Position numbers and translations under genes: made by a program. A stretch of 64,000 bases of DNA, from positions 62,001-126,000 of the forward strand of contig CAZFSS010000006.1 of the NCBI GenBank assembly GCA_964521715.1. Reading direction: 5' to 3'. This DNA is from DAOVRD01 sp964521715. GTDB taxonomy: Bacteria; Planctomycetota; Brocadiia; SM23-32. Under the pieces are notes generated by a model. The model had not been told where the DNA came from, searched no databases, and saw nothing but the letters and a program-made list of their open reading frames with translations. How positions within the stretch are numbered: the first letter of the stretch is position 1; each line of letters starts with the position of its first letter. Shown piece after piece: positions 26,047-35,298 of this stretch.

Positions 26047-27594
26047 TCACAGGGGAATCGCCGGCAGGCGCAGCGCGCGCCGGACCCTGACCCGTTCCTC
26101 GCCCGACAGCACGCGGTTCACGGCGGAAACGCTCACGTAGGTGAACGCGCCCAGCGCGACAACGAGCAGGAGACCCGCCAGATCGTGGATGACTTCACGG
26201 GCCAGACACACTGCCGCCGCCATGCAAGCCGCGTTGGCGCATATGCGAAGGACGCTGAGCCACGGGACGGCGATGCGGACGCGCCGGCCGATGAGCAAGT
26301 AGCCGGCGACGCAGACGGCGACGTAGGAGCAGCCGCTGCTCACTGCCAAGCCCATCACCCCCAGCGCCGGAACGAGGACGAAGACCAGCCCAAGCTTGAC
26401 CGCAGAGACCGCCGCCTGGACCATGCAGATGTGCGTGGCCTCCTTGGCCTGGATGACGGGATCGAGCGCGTAGCCGGCCACCCGGGCAACACTGAACAGC
26501 ATGGCGACCGCGAACACGTCGCGAACGGCCAGGTACTTCGGATCGTAGACGTAGCGGATGATCTCGCTCGACAGCAGCGCGCCGCCGACGAAGATCGGGA
26601 TGGCAAACCAGAGCAGTATCTTCAGCGTGCATGAGAACACGTGACCGAGCAGGCGGTCTCCGTCGGCCTGCGCCATGCCGGCGTACTTCCCTACGACGGC
26701 CGGAATCAGCGCGCCGGCCACCATGGAGCACGGCAGCCAGGCCACGAGCTGCGAAGCGGAAGCCGTGCAGAAGGCATATTCTGCCACACGCGCCTGTGAG
26801 ACGAGGAAAGCCAACAGAACCACGTCGAAGCTCCTGTCCAGCACCGCGCTTCCCACCGTGCCGACGTAGAACCGACTGGAATAGCGCAGCATTCGGCGGT
26901 AAGGCAATCCGGAATCCTGCGGCGACGGCGGGCCGAGCGCCGTCCCGGAGAGCGACCGGGCCGCCGTGCGCACAAACAGGACCGTCTGGATCAGCGTGCC
27001 CAATACGTAGGCGCCGAGCAGGTAAGAAACGCGCGGATCGCGCCAGATGATAACGAAGCAGAGGGCGAGTCTGGCCCCCTCGCCGAGCAAGCGGAGGGCC
27101 TGGTAGGTCGCCTGTCGCATCGTGCTGCTCAGGTAGGCCTTGCCGGCGATGTCATTCACCGAACTCAGCGCCAGTTGCGATGCCACGAGCCAGAGCAGCG
27201 CCTGTTCGTGCGACCCGATGTGCATCGAGGTGGCCAGACGGGGCCAGAAGAGCCACAAGAGGGCCAGGCCGCAGAACATGGCGGCCAGGCGCCCTGCCAC
27301 GGCGAGCAGCAGCAGCCTCCGAACGAATCGCCTTCTGCCCTCGACGAAGAACTCAGGAACGTATCGCCCGACGCCGGCCGGTATGCCCAGCGTCGTGACC
27401 GTGTTCAGCGTGACTGCCAGGGCCAGGAACGTTTGCAGGAGGGCGTACTGCGGCTTGCTGAGCCCGCGCACGATGAGCACGCCCACCACGAAGCTCATCA
27501 ACGCCACGCAGGCGCGCGCGACGTACATGACGCCGAACGCCTTCGCCACGGCCCGCGACGTGTAGACCTTGTCCGCAGGCGCCTCGGGCATCAT
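26047..27594 (-). CDS. wzx: Wzx-type polysaccharide flippase
   Basis: The start at 27594 (MMPEAPADKVYTSRAVAKAF) follows GGGGGGAGG and overlaps the upstream glycosyltransferase stop (ATGA); the codons before it are shadow. The 515-residue product has about 12-14 hydrophobic helices, starting with FGVMYVARACVALMSFVVG and including LQTFLALAVTLNTVTTLGIP. This matches the polysaccharide-transport (MATE/MVF) superfamily. It should move undecaprenyl-linked repeat units across the inner membrane for polymerisation by the Wzy-type proteins. Confidence 0.87.
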   Translation of the reverse strand: MMPEAPADKVYTSRAVAKAFGVMYVARACVALMSFVVGVLIVRGLSKPQYALLQTFLALAVTLNTVTTLGIPAGVGRYVPEFFVEGRRRFVRRLLLLAVAGRLAAMFCGLALLWLFWPRLATSMHIGSHEQALLWLVASQLALSSVNDIAGKAYLSSTMRQATYQALRLLGEGARLALCFVIIWRDPRVSYLLGAYVLGTLIQTVLFVRTAARSLSGTALGPPSPQDSGLPYRRMLRYSSRFYVGTVGSAVLDRSFDVVLLAFLVSQARVAEYAFCTASASQLVAWLPCSMVAGALIPAVVGKYAGMAQADGDRLLGHVFSCTLKILLWFAIPIFVGGALLSSEIIRYVYDPKYLAVRDVFAVAMLFSVARVAGYALDPVIQAKEATHICMVQAAVSAVKLGLVFVLVPALGVMGLAVSSGCSYVAVCVAGYLLIGRRVRIAVPWLSVLRICANAACMAAAVCLAREVIHDLAGLLLVVALGAFTYVSVSAVNRVLSGEERVRVRRALRLPAIPL

Positions 27595-28646
27595 GCCTCC
27601 CCCCTGCTGCCGGCGACCAGCGCCTCGAACACTGTGGACATGCTTTCGGCCCGGTGCCGCCACGTGTGATGGGCCATCACGTGCCGGGCGGCGCGCCGGC
27701 AGATGGCCGCCCGCTCTTCCTCGTGCGTCAGGCAGTAGTCCAACTTGTCCTCGAAGTCGGACAGGTCCGGGTCGAACAGCACGCAGTGTCGGCCCTCCTC
27801 GAACAGGCCGCCGTACGCGCCGCCTCGCGGACACAGCGCCACCGCTCCGGAGGCCATCACCTCGAAGAACCGCGTGCCAATCAGCCCCGCGGCCGACGGC
27901 GTGCACAGGAAGGTGCCGCAGCGGTTGAGCACCTTTGCGTACGCCCTTCCCTGCTTGATGAGCGGCCGTCCGATCAGGCTCCGAGCGCCCCACTCGACCC
28001 AGTAGACCCGGCGCCGCCGGTGACCGTCCCTTAGCGGATTCCCTCGCAGCCTGTATCGCAGCCCCACGCTGGACGGGACCCGCGCATCGGCAAACAGCAG
28101 CTCCTTGATTCGGAATCTCAGGTCCGTGTACGCGCTGTGCAGCCCGCCGGAGAAACCGACGTCGAAGCGCTTGCGCAGGCCGTAGTCACGGAAGACGTCC
28201 GGATCGACGGCGAACGGGACGTGATGGAAGCGGCACCCCGTCTGTGCCTCCCACTGGCAGCAGTCGTGATGAAAGCTGAACACGGCGTCGAAGCGGCTCG
28301 AACGGATGTACTCAAGCTTTTGCGCCAGCTTCTTGTACTCCTTGTTCAGGAAGAAGACCTTGGGTATGTCGGTCACTTCTCCCAGGCGGATGGCCGGATG
28401 GGGATCGCTCTGCGGCAGGCGCGCCGACTGCTCCTCCCACGACGTGCAGGCCAGGATCAGGTCTGGTCGGAATGGGCACTTCGCCAGCACTTCGCGCACG
28501 TCGTCATCGGCGCAGTAGCCCTCGCAGCCGGGCCCGTAGCAGCGGAGCTCATGTCTCTCGGCCAGCGCGGCCAGCAGGCCGCCGTGGTATCCTCCACAAC
28601 CCTCGCTGGCAACGCTCTTGGTCAGGGCCAGTATCCTCAAGACCAT
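27591..28646 (-). CDS. Glycosyltransferase with CgeB-like C-terminal half
   Basis: This 351-residue protein has a GT-B-like layout. The N-terminal part is diverged (SEGCGGYHGGLLAALAERHE). The C-terminal part has FLCTPSAAGLIGTRFFEVMA, AVALCPRGGAYGGLFEEGRH and VLFDPDLSDFEDKLDYCL, typical of the Glyco_trans_1_2/CgeB group, in which a Glu in the RFFEVMA-type loop binds the nucleotide sugar. The donor and acceptor are unknown. Its ATG overlaps the end of the upstream glycosyltransferase by 10 bases. Confidence 0.8.
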   Translation of the reverse strand: MVLRILALTKSVASEGCGGYHGGLLAALAERHELRCYGPGCEGYCADDDVREVLAKCPFRPDLILACTSWEEQSARLPQSDPHPAIRLGEVTDIPKVFFLNKEYKKLAQKLEYIRSSRFDAVFSFHHDCCQWEAQTGCRFHHVPFAVDPDVFRDYGLRKRFDVGFSGGLHSAYTDLRFRIKELLFADARVPSSVGLRYRLRGNPLRDGHRRRRVYWVEWGARSLIGRPLIKQGRAYAKVLNRCGTFLCTPSAAGLIGTRFFEVMASGAVALCPRGGAYGGLFEEGRHCVLFDPDLSDFEDKLDYCLTHEEERAAICRRAARHVMAHHTWRHRAESMSTVFEALVAGSRGEA

Positions 28647-29857
28647 GTCTCCCGGTTGGCGACCGCCCGCGAGGAGCGTGCGCTCCCGGGCAGCGAGCTT
28701 TGCTCCGGATTCCGGCGGCGTCTTGCAGCGATCCCGTGGAGGAACTCCGCGTACCCGTCAAGAACCGCCCGCGGGCTGTGGTGGGCCAGGACGTACGCTC
28801 TTGCCTTCCGACCCGTTTCGGCTGCTCGACGCGGCTCCCCGGCGAGCCGCGCGAGCTGCAGGGCGAGCTCGTCCACGTCCACGCAGACAACGCCCAGCCC
28901 TCGCTCGGACAGCAAGCCGTCAGGGTCACAGCCCAGGCTCAGCACGGGGACCTCGTGCGCCCACGCTTCCAGGAACGCGTTCGGGAACCCTTCGTCGCTC
29001 GAAGTGTTCACGAGTGCGAGCGCACGGCCGTAGTGCTCGCCCAGTTCGGCGCGATCCAGCCGCCCGGCGATCTTCAGGTTGGGAGTTCCGGCCGCCCACC
29101 GCCGGACGCGGCAGGCGGTCCGCGCGTCGCCGTCCGCGCCCGCCATCACGAAGGCCAAATGCGGCAGCCGCCCGGCCAGCGCCACGAACAGCTCGGGCCG
29201 CTTCTTCGGAGCGAAGTTGCCCACGAACAGGATCTCGCGCCCGGCCGAAGGCGCGGCCCTACCGCTCGCCGCGAAGCCCAGCAGGCTGCGCATCAGCCGG
29301 CCCTCCCGGCCGAAGTGCCGCCGCAGCTCCCGCTGCTGATCCCGCGTCTGCACTATCACGTGGTCCGCTCGCCGCACGCCCCACCGCGACAACGCGCGAT
29401 CCAGACGCCGCCGGCCCCGCATGCGCCGGGGGTCAACGTCGCGGTCGTTGGCCACGGCGAAGACGGACGCACGCCCGTGCAGACGGCAGAAGGCAACCAC
29501 GTGCGCCGTGACGTCGCCCGCCGAGCGCTGGTAGTAGACGTCCGCGTCCGCCCGCCTCAAGGCGCGCCAGAGCGTCCAGGCGCGCGGGTAGAAGTATCGC
29601 ACCCCCCTCACGCCGCGCTCCGCCTGGAAGGTGGGGATGAGGCGCACTCCGTCCACGGCCTCTGGCATCCGGCTTCTCGGTGCGCGCGTCACGAAGCTCA
29701 CGTCGAATCCCCTGGCCGCCAGCCCGCGGCCTATGGCGACCTGCTGGACCTCCGCCCCGCCAAAGGGGCAGCCTTCGGCCAGCGCCGGCGCCAGCAGCGG
29801 CAACGCGTTCGGCGCAACAAAGCAAATCCTCAGCGGTAGATCCGATGCAGCGCTCAC
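28637..29857 (-). CDS. GT4 glycosyltransferase
   Basis: The GTG at 29857 is chosen. It has GAGG 5 bases upstream and its GTGA overlaps the previous stop, and the ~60 codons upstream are antisense shadow. The 406-residue product starts LPLRICFVAPNALPL and has the GT4 nucleotide-binding half with REILFVGNFAPKKRPELF, ALVNTSSDEGFPNAFLEAWA and PVLSLGCDPDGLLSE, including the E-x7-E signature. It transfers a sugar to a lipid-linked EPS precursor on the cytoplasmic side. Confidence 0.88.
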   Translation of the reverse strand: MSAASDLPLRICFVAPNALPLLAPALAEGCPFGGAEVQQVAIGRGLAARGFDVSFVTRAPRSRMPEAVDGVRLIPTFQAERGVRGVRYFYPRAWTLWRALRRADADVYYQRSAGDVTAHVVAFCRLHGRASVFAVANDRDVDPRRMRGRRRLDRALSRWGVRRADHVIVQTRDQQRELRRHFGREGRLMRSLLGFAASGRAAPSAGREILFVGNFAPKKRPELFVALAGRLPHLAFVMAGADGDARTACRVRRWAAGTPNLKIAGRLDRAELGEHYGRALALVNTSSDEGFPNAFLEAWAHEVPVLSLGCDPDGLLSERGLGVVCVDVDELALQLARLAGEPRRAAETGRKARAYVLAHHSPRAVLDGYAEFLHGIAARRRRNPEQSSLPGSARSSRAVANRETWS

Positions 29858-31101
29858 GTGATCCTCGCGGTCGCAGCAGGAACGGACGAGCCCGACGCCA
29901 GCGCCGCCCGGTAGGCGCCGTCGAGGCGGTCGGCAACATGACACCAGCGGTACCGCTCGTCCACCCGTCGCTGGGCGGCCCGTGCCTTTGTCAGCGCCAG
30001 GCGGCTTCCGAGGGCGATCCCCAGCGCAGCAGCCCACGAGGCGGGCGCCGGCTCGTGGACCAGCGTGCCGAGGCGGCCGCCCTCCAACAGGTCACGGTGA
30101 GCCGCGATGTCCGAGGCCACGACGGGGACGCCCGCGGCCATCGCGTCCAGGATGACTTTGGGCATCCCCTCCGAAATGGAAGGCAGGCAGAAGCATCGCG
30201 CCGCCCGGTAGAACGCCTCCACCTTCTCAAAGGGCACCCACGGGACGAACCGCACCGACTCCGACGCGCCGAGCCGCGTCGCCAGCCGCCGCAGCATTCC
30301 CTTGAGCGGCCCCCCGCCCACGCAGACCAGCTTCGCCCCCGGGTGCATCTTCAGCAGTGCAGGAAGCGCCATCACCAGCAGGTGCGGCCGCTTGAGCCAC
30401 GTCAGCCGGCCGACGAAGAGGATGATCTCGTCCCTCTGGCGCAGGCCCAGCGCGCGACGCACGTCACGATCTCCGTCGCTCCCGTGCGCGTGTTCGGGCA
30501 GCGACGTGCCGTTGTAAGTCACGCAGCAACGGCCGGCGTCCACACCGAACAGGCGTTCCACGGCCGCCACCATGTAATCGGCCACCAGCGCCAGGCGCGT
30601 CGCGCGCGTGCATATCAGGCGCTCTGCTGCGTATTCCTGAAGCACCTTCGGGTGGAGCGGCGAGTAAGAGCGCCCGTGGGGTATCCCGTCACCGCCGAGG
30701 ATCTCCCGGACGGGCTGGATGACGGCATCGAGCGAACGGAGCAATGGGTACTGCGTGCGCCGCAGCGAGTGAACCGTCGCAACGACCGGCGGACCGGGCG
30801 GGGACGCGAGCAGCAAGTAGGGCAGCGCCGCCATGCCGTGGGTGTGAACGACGTCGGGCTTCCGCGTCATCGTCCCCAGAGCCCGGACAGCGTGCAGTCC
30901 GAACGAGAGCCGGCTGCGGCCCGGCCGGCGGAGCACCTCGAACGGCAACTGCGCGTCGAACCGCGCCGCACCCCGTGCCTCGGCGGCCAGGACGAGCAAG
31001 TCATGGCCCCGCCGATGCTGCTCGAGGCTCAGCTCAAGTATGCCCGGCGCTAACCCGCCGCCGTCGGGCGGGAACTCCTCTGCGATGCGGCAGATCCTCA
31101 C
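29854..31101 (-). CDS. GT4 glycosyltransferase
   Basis: The GTG at 31101 has AGGAGG 6 bases upstream and begins VRICRIAEEFPPDGGGLAPG, the classical GT4 start; a GTG at 31116 lacks such a site. The 415-residue protein has DVVHTHGMAALPYLLL, ILFVGRLTWLKRPHLL, CVGGGPLKGMLRRLA and LPSISEGMPKVILDAMAAG with the E-x7-E motif. It overlaps the end of the upstream glycosyltransferase by 68 bases, unusually long for this locus. The donor sugar is not predictable. Confidence 0.88.
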   Translation of the reverse strand: MRICRIAEEFPPDGGGLAPGILELSLEQHRRGHDLLVLAAEARGAARFDAQLPFEVLRRPGRSRLSFGLHAVRALGTMTRKPDVVHTHGMAALPYLLLASPPGPPVVATVHSLRRTQYPLLRSLDAVIQPVREILGGDGIPHGRSYSPLHPKVLQEYAAERLICTRATRLALVADYMVAAVERLFGVDAGRCCVTYNGTSLPEHAHGSDGDRDVRRALGLRQRDEIILFVGRLTWLKRPHLLVMALPALLKMHPGAKLVCVGGGPLKGMLRRLATRLGASESVRFVPWVPFEKVEAFYRAARCFCLPSISEGMPKVILDAMAAGVPVVASDIAAHRDLLEGGRLGTLVHEPAPASWAAALGIALGSRLALTKARAAQRRVDERYRWCHVADRLDGAYRAALASGSSVPAATARIT

Positions 31102-32230
31102 GCTCTTCCTCCTCACGGGCGCCGATCAGGCGCTGCATCAGCTCTTCGTATCGATCGGCAACGACCGGCCAGGAGAACTCCTTCTCGACCAGGCGGCGAC
31201 CCGCCGCCCCCATCCGGCGCGCCCGGTCGGGAGACGCGTCCAGACGGAGAATCGACCCGGCCATTCCGTCCACGTCCCCGACGGCGTGCAGGAACCCCGT
31301 CACCCCGTCCCTGACCGCCTCCGGCGTGCCGCCCGCGGCCGCGGCCACCACGGGCAGCCCCCCAGCCATCGCCTCCAGGACGGCCGTCGGAAGCCCCTCG
31401 TAGCAACTGGGCAGAAGCAGGACCGAGCTGGCGTGGTGAAGGGCCGGCAATTCATCGTGCGACAGGAACGGCAGCACGCTCATGGCGCCCAGCCGCGAAG
31501 CCATGACCTTCTTGCGCAGCCAGCCCTCCAGCGGCCCGCCGCCCACGATCCGGAACGGTATGCTGCATCCCGCCGAGCGCACCCGGCGGGCTATCTCCAG
31601 CACCTGCCGCACCCCTTTGCCCGAGCGCAGCACCGAGACGAACAGCACGCCGCGTCCGGGGCGCTCCCCTGCCTGCAGCGGCCGGAAGTGCCGAACGTCG
31701 ACGCCGTTCCGCACGACTGAGGCGTCGCGCCCATAGTGCTCGAGCATTTCGCGCCGCATGGCCTCCGAGACGACGGCGACCGCGTCGGCGGCCAGCACGC
31801 TCCGCCTCTCGGCGCGGACGTAGAGCCAGTTCAGGGCGCACTTCGCGCCGGCTTTCAGGTCGGGCCACTCCGGTGCGAAGCGCCGGCAGCCTTCTGCAAT
31901 GCACGAGTGACTCACGAGCAGAACGGGCACTGTCTGCCCCCAGGCGCCGAGGGGCGTGCCATGGACGACGACAAGGTCGTGGGGGTCCCGGATCAGCAGC
32001 CGGCGCAGGCGGCCCATCATCCAGTGAGCGCCCAGCAGCGGAACGCCGGAACCGGGGACCGGGATCGCGCCGGTCGGAGCGGCGCCCTGCCGCCCCGTCC
32101 GCAGCGCCAGCGTGACGCGCCATCCCCTCGCGCGCAGCTCGCGCGCGAGGTAGTGCACGTGCCACCCTATCCCGCCGCAGCGGGGCGGCAGTTCGGCGGT
32201 GAGCATCAGGACGCGTGGGTGCTTGCTCAT
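31034..32230 (-). CDS. GT4 glycosyltransferase
   Basis: The ATG at 32230 (MSKHPRVLMLTAELPPRCGG) overlaps the previous stop (ATGA) and opens the typical GT4 N-terminus; codons upstream are shadow. The 398-residue product has HDLVVVHGTPLGAWGQ, VLFVSVLRSGKGVRQVLEI, VGGGPLEGWLRKKV and LLPSCYEGLPTAVLEAMAGG, including E-x7-E. The last ~35 residues are Glu/Arg-rich and overlap the next gene, so they may be dispensable. Probable cytoplasmic-face EPS sugar transferase. Confidence 0.88.
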   Translation of the reverse strand: MSKHPRVLMLTAELPPRCGGIGWHVHYLARELRARGWRVTLALRTGRQGAAPTGAIPVPGSGVPLLGAHWMMGRLRRLLIRDPHDLVVVHGTPLGAWGQTVPVLLVSHSCIAEGCRRFAPEWPDLKAGAKCALNWLYVRAERRSVLAADAVAVVSEAMRREMLEHYGRDASVVRNGVDVRHFRPLQAGERPGRGVLFVSVLRSGKGVRQVLEIARRVRSAGCSIPFRIVGGGPLEGWLRKKVMASRLGAMSVLPFLSHDELPALHHASSVLLLPSCYEGLPTAVLEAMAGGLPVVAAAAGGTPEAVRDGVTGFLHAVGDVDGMAGSILRLDASPDRARRMGAAGRRLVEKEFSWPVVADRYEELMQRLIGAREEEEREDLPHRRGVPARRRRVSAGHT

Positions 32231-33384
32231 GGGCAGTTCCCCGGGGCGGTCGCCAGCGGCGCCAGGCCTCGGGCCTCGAGCTGTGGCGCAACGAAGCGCA
32301 TGATCCTGGCGGCCGCTTCCGTCCAAGTCAGGCACGAGGCCGTGCGCATGGAGGCGTTCCTCATCCGATCAAGACGACCTTCCGAGCGGAACAGGGCGTC
32401 GCACTTCCCGGCCAGCCCTCGCCAGTCGCCCCTCTCGAAGAGGAGGCCATTGCAGCCGTCCGCCAGGATGTCCCGCGCGGCCGGGACGGGCGTCGAGAGC
32501 GGCACCAGGCCGCACGCCATGGCCTCGACCAGCACCATGCCGAACACCTCGTAGCGCGACGGGAACGCGAAGGCGTCCCCGGCCCAGTATGCCCGCCGCA
32601 GCTCTTGCCAGGGCAGATGACCGAGGAAGCGCACGCGCGCCGCCAGCCCCAGGCCGCACGCCAGCGAAGTCAGGGCGTTCCTCTCGGGGCCGTCGCCGGC
32701 GACGAGGAGGAGGCTGTCATGCCCCGCCCTGGCAAGCCCGGCCAGCGCCCGGATCGCCGTGCCCACGTCGCGCCGCGGCAGCAGGTTCCCCGCGTATACC
32801 AGGACGCGCTGCCGGTCCGACACGCCCAGAGCCGTGCGGGCGGCCGCGCGTTGACTGCGCGTCGGAGGACGGAAGCGCCGCTCGTCATAGCCGCACGGCA
32901 CCACGACAACGGAGGTGAAGCCCCTCTTGCGAAGGAAGCCGGCCGCCGCACTCGTCTTGGCGACCGCGCAGAGGCTGCGGCCGCGCGTGAGCGCCCCGCA
33001 CGTGCCACCCAACAAGGCAAGCCCGATCCGAGCGAGGCGCCTGCCGCCGCAGCCGTTCTGCCCCTGATAGACCACGACCCTGGACGAGGCCAGGCAGGCC
33101 GCCGCGGTCGCCGGTTGGTAATGCTCGCTTGCGAAGACCATGTCGTAGCAGTTGCGGCGCAAGGCCGGCAGAAGACCCGCCATCAAAGGAAGCCCGAAAC
33201 GCCCCCCCACGGTCCGGCCGTCCACCAGGCACAGCCTGACGCCCGGCCCGAACGCCGCGTCGCCGATGCCATCGCGTTGGCCCGTGATCACGTCGACCGA
33301 GTGGCCCATGCGCGCCCACCGATCAGCCAGGTTCAACTGCTGACTCGAGTACGTGCGCGGCGTCCGGCCGAAGCCGACGACCAT
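32227..33384 (-). CDS. GT4 glycosyltransferase, possible ATT start upstream
   Basis: From the ATG at 33384 the product is 385 residues. It has VLVYAGNLLPRRDVGTAIRA, VAGDGPERNALTSLACGLG and FPSRYEVFGMVLVEAMACG with E-x7-E, so it is a GT4 enzyme. The start is odd. The expected N-terminal strand (IRIAIVSPMVVGFGRTPRTY) begins eight codons earlier at 33408, where the codon is ATT. GGAGG lies 9 bases before that ATT, and no ribosome-binding site lies before the ATG. Either ATT initiates, or translation is coupled to the upstream DUF362 gene ending at 33415. Confidence 0.85.
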   Translation of the reverse strand: MVVGFGRTPRTYSSQQLNLADRWARMGHSVDVITGQRDGIGDAAFGPGVRLCLVDGRTVGGRFGLPLMAGLLPALRRNCYDMVFASEHYQPATAAACLASSRVVVYQGQNGCGGRRLARIGLALLGGTCGALTRGRSLCAVAKTSAAAGFLRKRGFTSVVVVPCGYDERRFRPPTRSQRAAARTALGVSDRQRVLVYAGNLLPRRDVGTAIRALAGLARAGHDSLLLVAGDGPERNALTSLACGLGLAARVRFLGHLPWQELRRAYWAGDAFAFPSRYEVFGMVLVEAMACGLVPLSTPVPAARDILADGCNGLLFERGDWRGLAGKCDALFRSEGRLDRMRNASMRTASCLTWTEAAARIMRFVAPQLEARGLAPLATAPGNCP

Positions 33385-33414
33385 TGGACTGACAATGGCG
33401 ATTCGAATGGCCTC

Positions 33415-34476
33415 TCACCTCCCCGCCGGCTGCCGCCTGACCGCTGGCCCGTGGGTCGCCTCGGGTGTCGCCGCCATGGCCTCGCTGAGCGGATTGCCCT
33501 TGACCGCGTAGAGCAGCCTGTGCAGTGGCCCCGCAAGGGCCGACTCGTAGCCCAGCCTGCTCAGAAGGCGGCTGTGGAAGCCGGCGAGCGCGATGTAATT
33601 CTGGACCGTACGCTTCAGCGCGAAGCGGCACGGACGGAACTGCGCGGGATCGCAATTCAGGTCAACCTCGTCGAGGGATGCAGGCACCAGGCCCTCCCGC
33701 TGACCGCGGCGCAGGTGAGCGACGCTGCGCGCCGGCACTCCCATCAGCCGGCACATCGCGAGATCGAACGCCCCGACGTCGTTGGCGGCCGCCAGGAAAC
33801 CGCCGCGCCTTGTGGTGCCGAACATCGGGCCGTTGTCCGTCAGCACCCAGCGGCCGTCGCAGATGACGAGGGGATCGGGCAGGAGCTTGTTCAGCCCCAC
33901 GATGATCTCGTCGAAGGCCGGGTGCAGGAGGAAGCGCTTCTTGATGGGGATGCAGCCCCACTGGTTTTTCAGGGCGAGCGAGACGCGCGTCATGGCGTGC
34001 ACTTTCACGACGGGCAGCGACACGAACACGTCCGTCCGATCGAGCAACAGCCGCGGCACAGGCACGTTCCTTGCGGCGGCCGTCCGGCCGAAGGTCAAGA
34101 GCACGGTCTCCTCCTGGCAGAGGTCGACGACGCGGACGCCGAACTCGCGGGCCAGGCCGTAGAGGCCGTGCGCCTCAAAGGAGGCCCGCGTGGAAAAGAC
34201 GTCGAGGCTCGGACCGCTCTCGCCGATCGTGACGTCCGCCCCCCTCTCAACCAGCAGCCGGGCGACGGCGCGGATCAGCCCCGGCGGCGTGGTGACGCCC
34301 GGGCGGTGGAACGGGAAAGTGAGATTCGGCTTGATGAACACGCGCGTGCCGGGGCCGATCTGGGACAGTCGGCCAACATGCCCGATCTCGTCCTCGAGCC
34401 AGCGGGGCTCGATGGCCTTCCAGGACCGCAACCGGACCCTCCGAACGTCTCGGCTGTATGCTGGAAGGCGCGCCAT
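33415..34476 (-). CDS. DUF362-family protein
   Basis: This 353-residue protein starts at MARLPAYSRDVRRVRL; codons upstream are antisense to the methyltransferase. The DUF362 core is recognisable: VFIKPNLTFPFHRPGVTTPP, LLVERGADVTIGESGP and VKVHAMTRVSLALKNQWG. No C-terminal ferredoxin-type CxxC cluster, present in some relatives, is seen. DUF362 proteins occur beside EPS and cofactor genes and their reaction is not established, so no role beyond association with this locus can be given. It lies 29 bases after a methyltransferase and 6 bases before the possible ATT start of the next gene. Confidence 0.8.
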   Translation of the reverse strand: MARLPAYSRDVRRVRLRSWKAIEPRWLEDEIGHVGRLSQIGPGTRVFIKPNLTFPFHRPGVTTPPGLIRAVARLLVERGADVTIGESGPSLDVFSTRASFEAHGLYGLAREFGVRVVDLCQEETVLLTFGRTAAARNVPVPRLLLDRTDVFVSLPVVKVHAMTRVSLALKNQWGCIPIKKRFLLHPAFDEIIVGLNKLLPDPLVICDGRWVLTDNGPMFGTTRRGGFLAAANDVGAFDLAMCRLMGVPARSVAHLRRGQREGLVPASLDEVDLNCDPAQFRPCRFALKRTVQNYIALAGFHSRLLSRLGYESALAGPLHRLLYAVKGNPLSEAMAATPEATHGPAVRRQPAGR

Positions 34477-34505
34477 CGGATGAGGGCCTCCTGATGCCAC
34501 GGGCC

Positions 34506-35216
34506 TCACTGGCCCCGCTTTGGTGGCAGTAGCCGACGGGCAGAGACGCGATGCTCCGTGCCGTGCCGGGCCGGTCGCCGCCCTATTGTCCAGCAGACGG
34601 TCGCCAGGTACTGACCGGGCAAGCCGAACATGCGATTGGCCAACGCGTGAAGCGATGGCGACCACTTCAACCATGGGTAGGTAAGGACTTGCCGGAGCAC
34701 AGAGATCTCCACGAAGCGAGACAACGCTTCGAGGCATTCGGGGGAGATGCCGTATAGATGGGTCTTATGGTTGTGGAAGAAGTGCTCCCGCCTCACGAGC
34801 CGCCAGATTGTCTTCTCCACCGGCAACCCCACCACGATGTACCCACCCGGAACGCAGACGCGCCGCGCCTCACGTAGCGTTTGCAGGGGGCTTTCGGTGT
34901 GCTCCAGAACGTGCGAAAGTAAGACCGCCTCGAAGGAGTCATCCTCGAACGGGAGCGGCTGGTTGATGTCGTATTCGAGCACCGAGAGGCCCTTGCGATG
35001 ACACGCGAGCACGTTGTTTGGTGCACAGTCGACCCCTACAGAGCGTGGACCGAGACGCGCCAGGTGCCCGCCGTCGCCACAGCCAAGGTCGAGCACCCTC
35101 CGCCCCATCAGGTACGGCCACACCTCGCGCATGCCGTAGTTGTCACGGGTCCTGGCGCATCGTTCCCGGTAGAGCGCCGCAGCACACGGAACAGGCATGT
35201 CTGTGTGGGCTGTCAT
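34506..35216 (-). CDS. SAM-dependent methyltransferase, lower GC
   Basis: This 236-residue protein has RRVLDLGCGDGGHLARL as motif I, SVGVDCAPNN as the acidic loop, LPFEDDSFEAVLLSHVLEHT and EARRVCVPGGYIVVGLP, clearly Methyltransf_11. Sampled lines are 55-57 % G+C, lower than the flanking DUF362 and wecA genes, so it may have been acquired later. Glycan or lipid methylation is plausible but unproven. Confidence 0.85.
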   Translation of the reverse strand: MTAHTDMPVPCAAALYRERCARTRDNYGMREVWPYLMGRRVLDLGCGDGGHLARLGPRSVGVDCAPNNVLACHRKGLSVLEYDINQPLPFEDDSFEAVLLSHVLEHTESPLQTLREARRVCVPGGYIVVGLPVEKTIWRLVRREHFFHNHKTHLYGISPECLEALSRFVEISVLRQVLTYPWLKWSPSLHALANRMFGLPGQYLATVCWTIGRRPARHGTEHRVSARRLLPPKRGQ

Positions 35217-35298
35217 CCTCAGCGGCTCCCCATCGAGTTCCGCAAAGCAGGCGGCACCGAGAAGGCATGCGCCGCAACGCGCCCGGCTCGCCCACCTG

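Noticed and set aside
24727..26634. 635-codon plus-strand frame across the EPS locus
   Set aside because: It is antisense to the deacetylase and flippase genes and shows no domain features.
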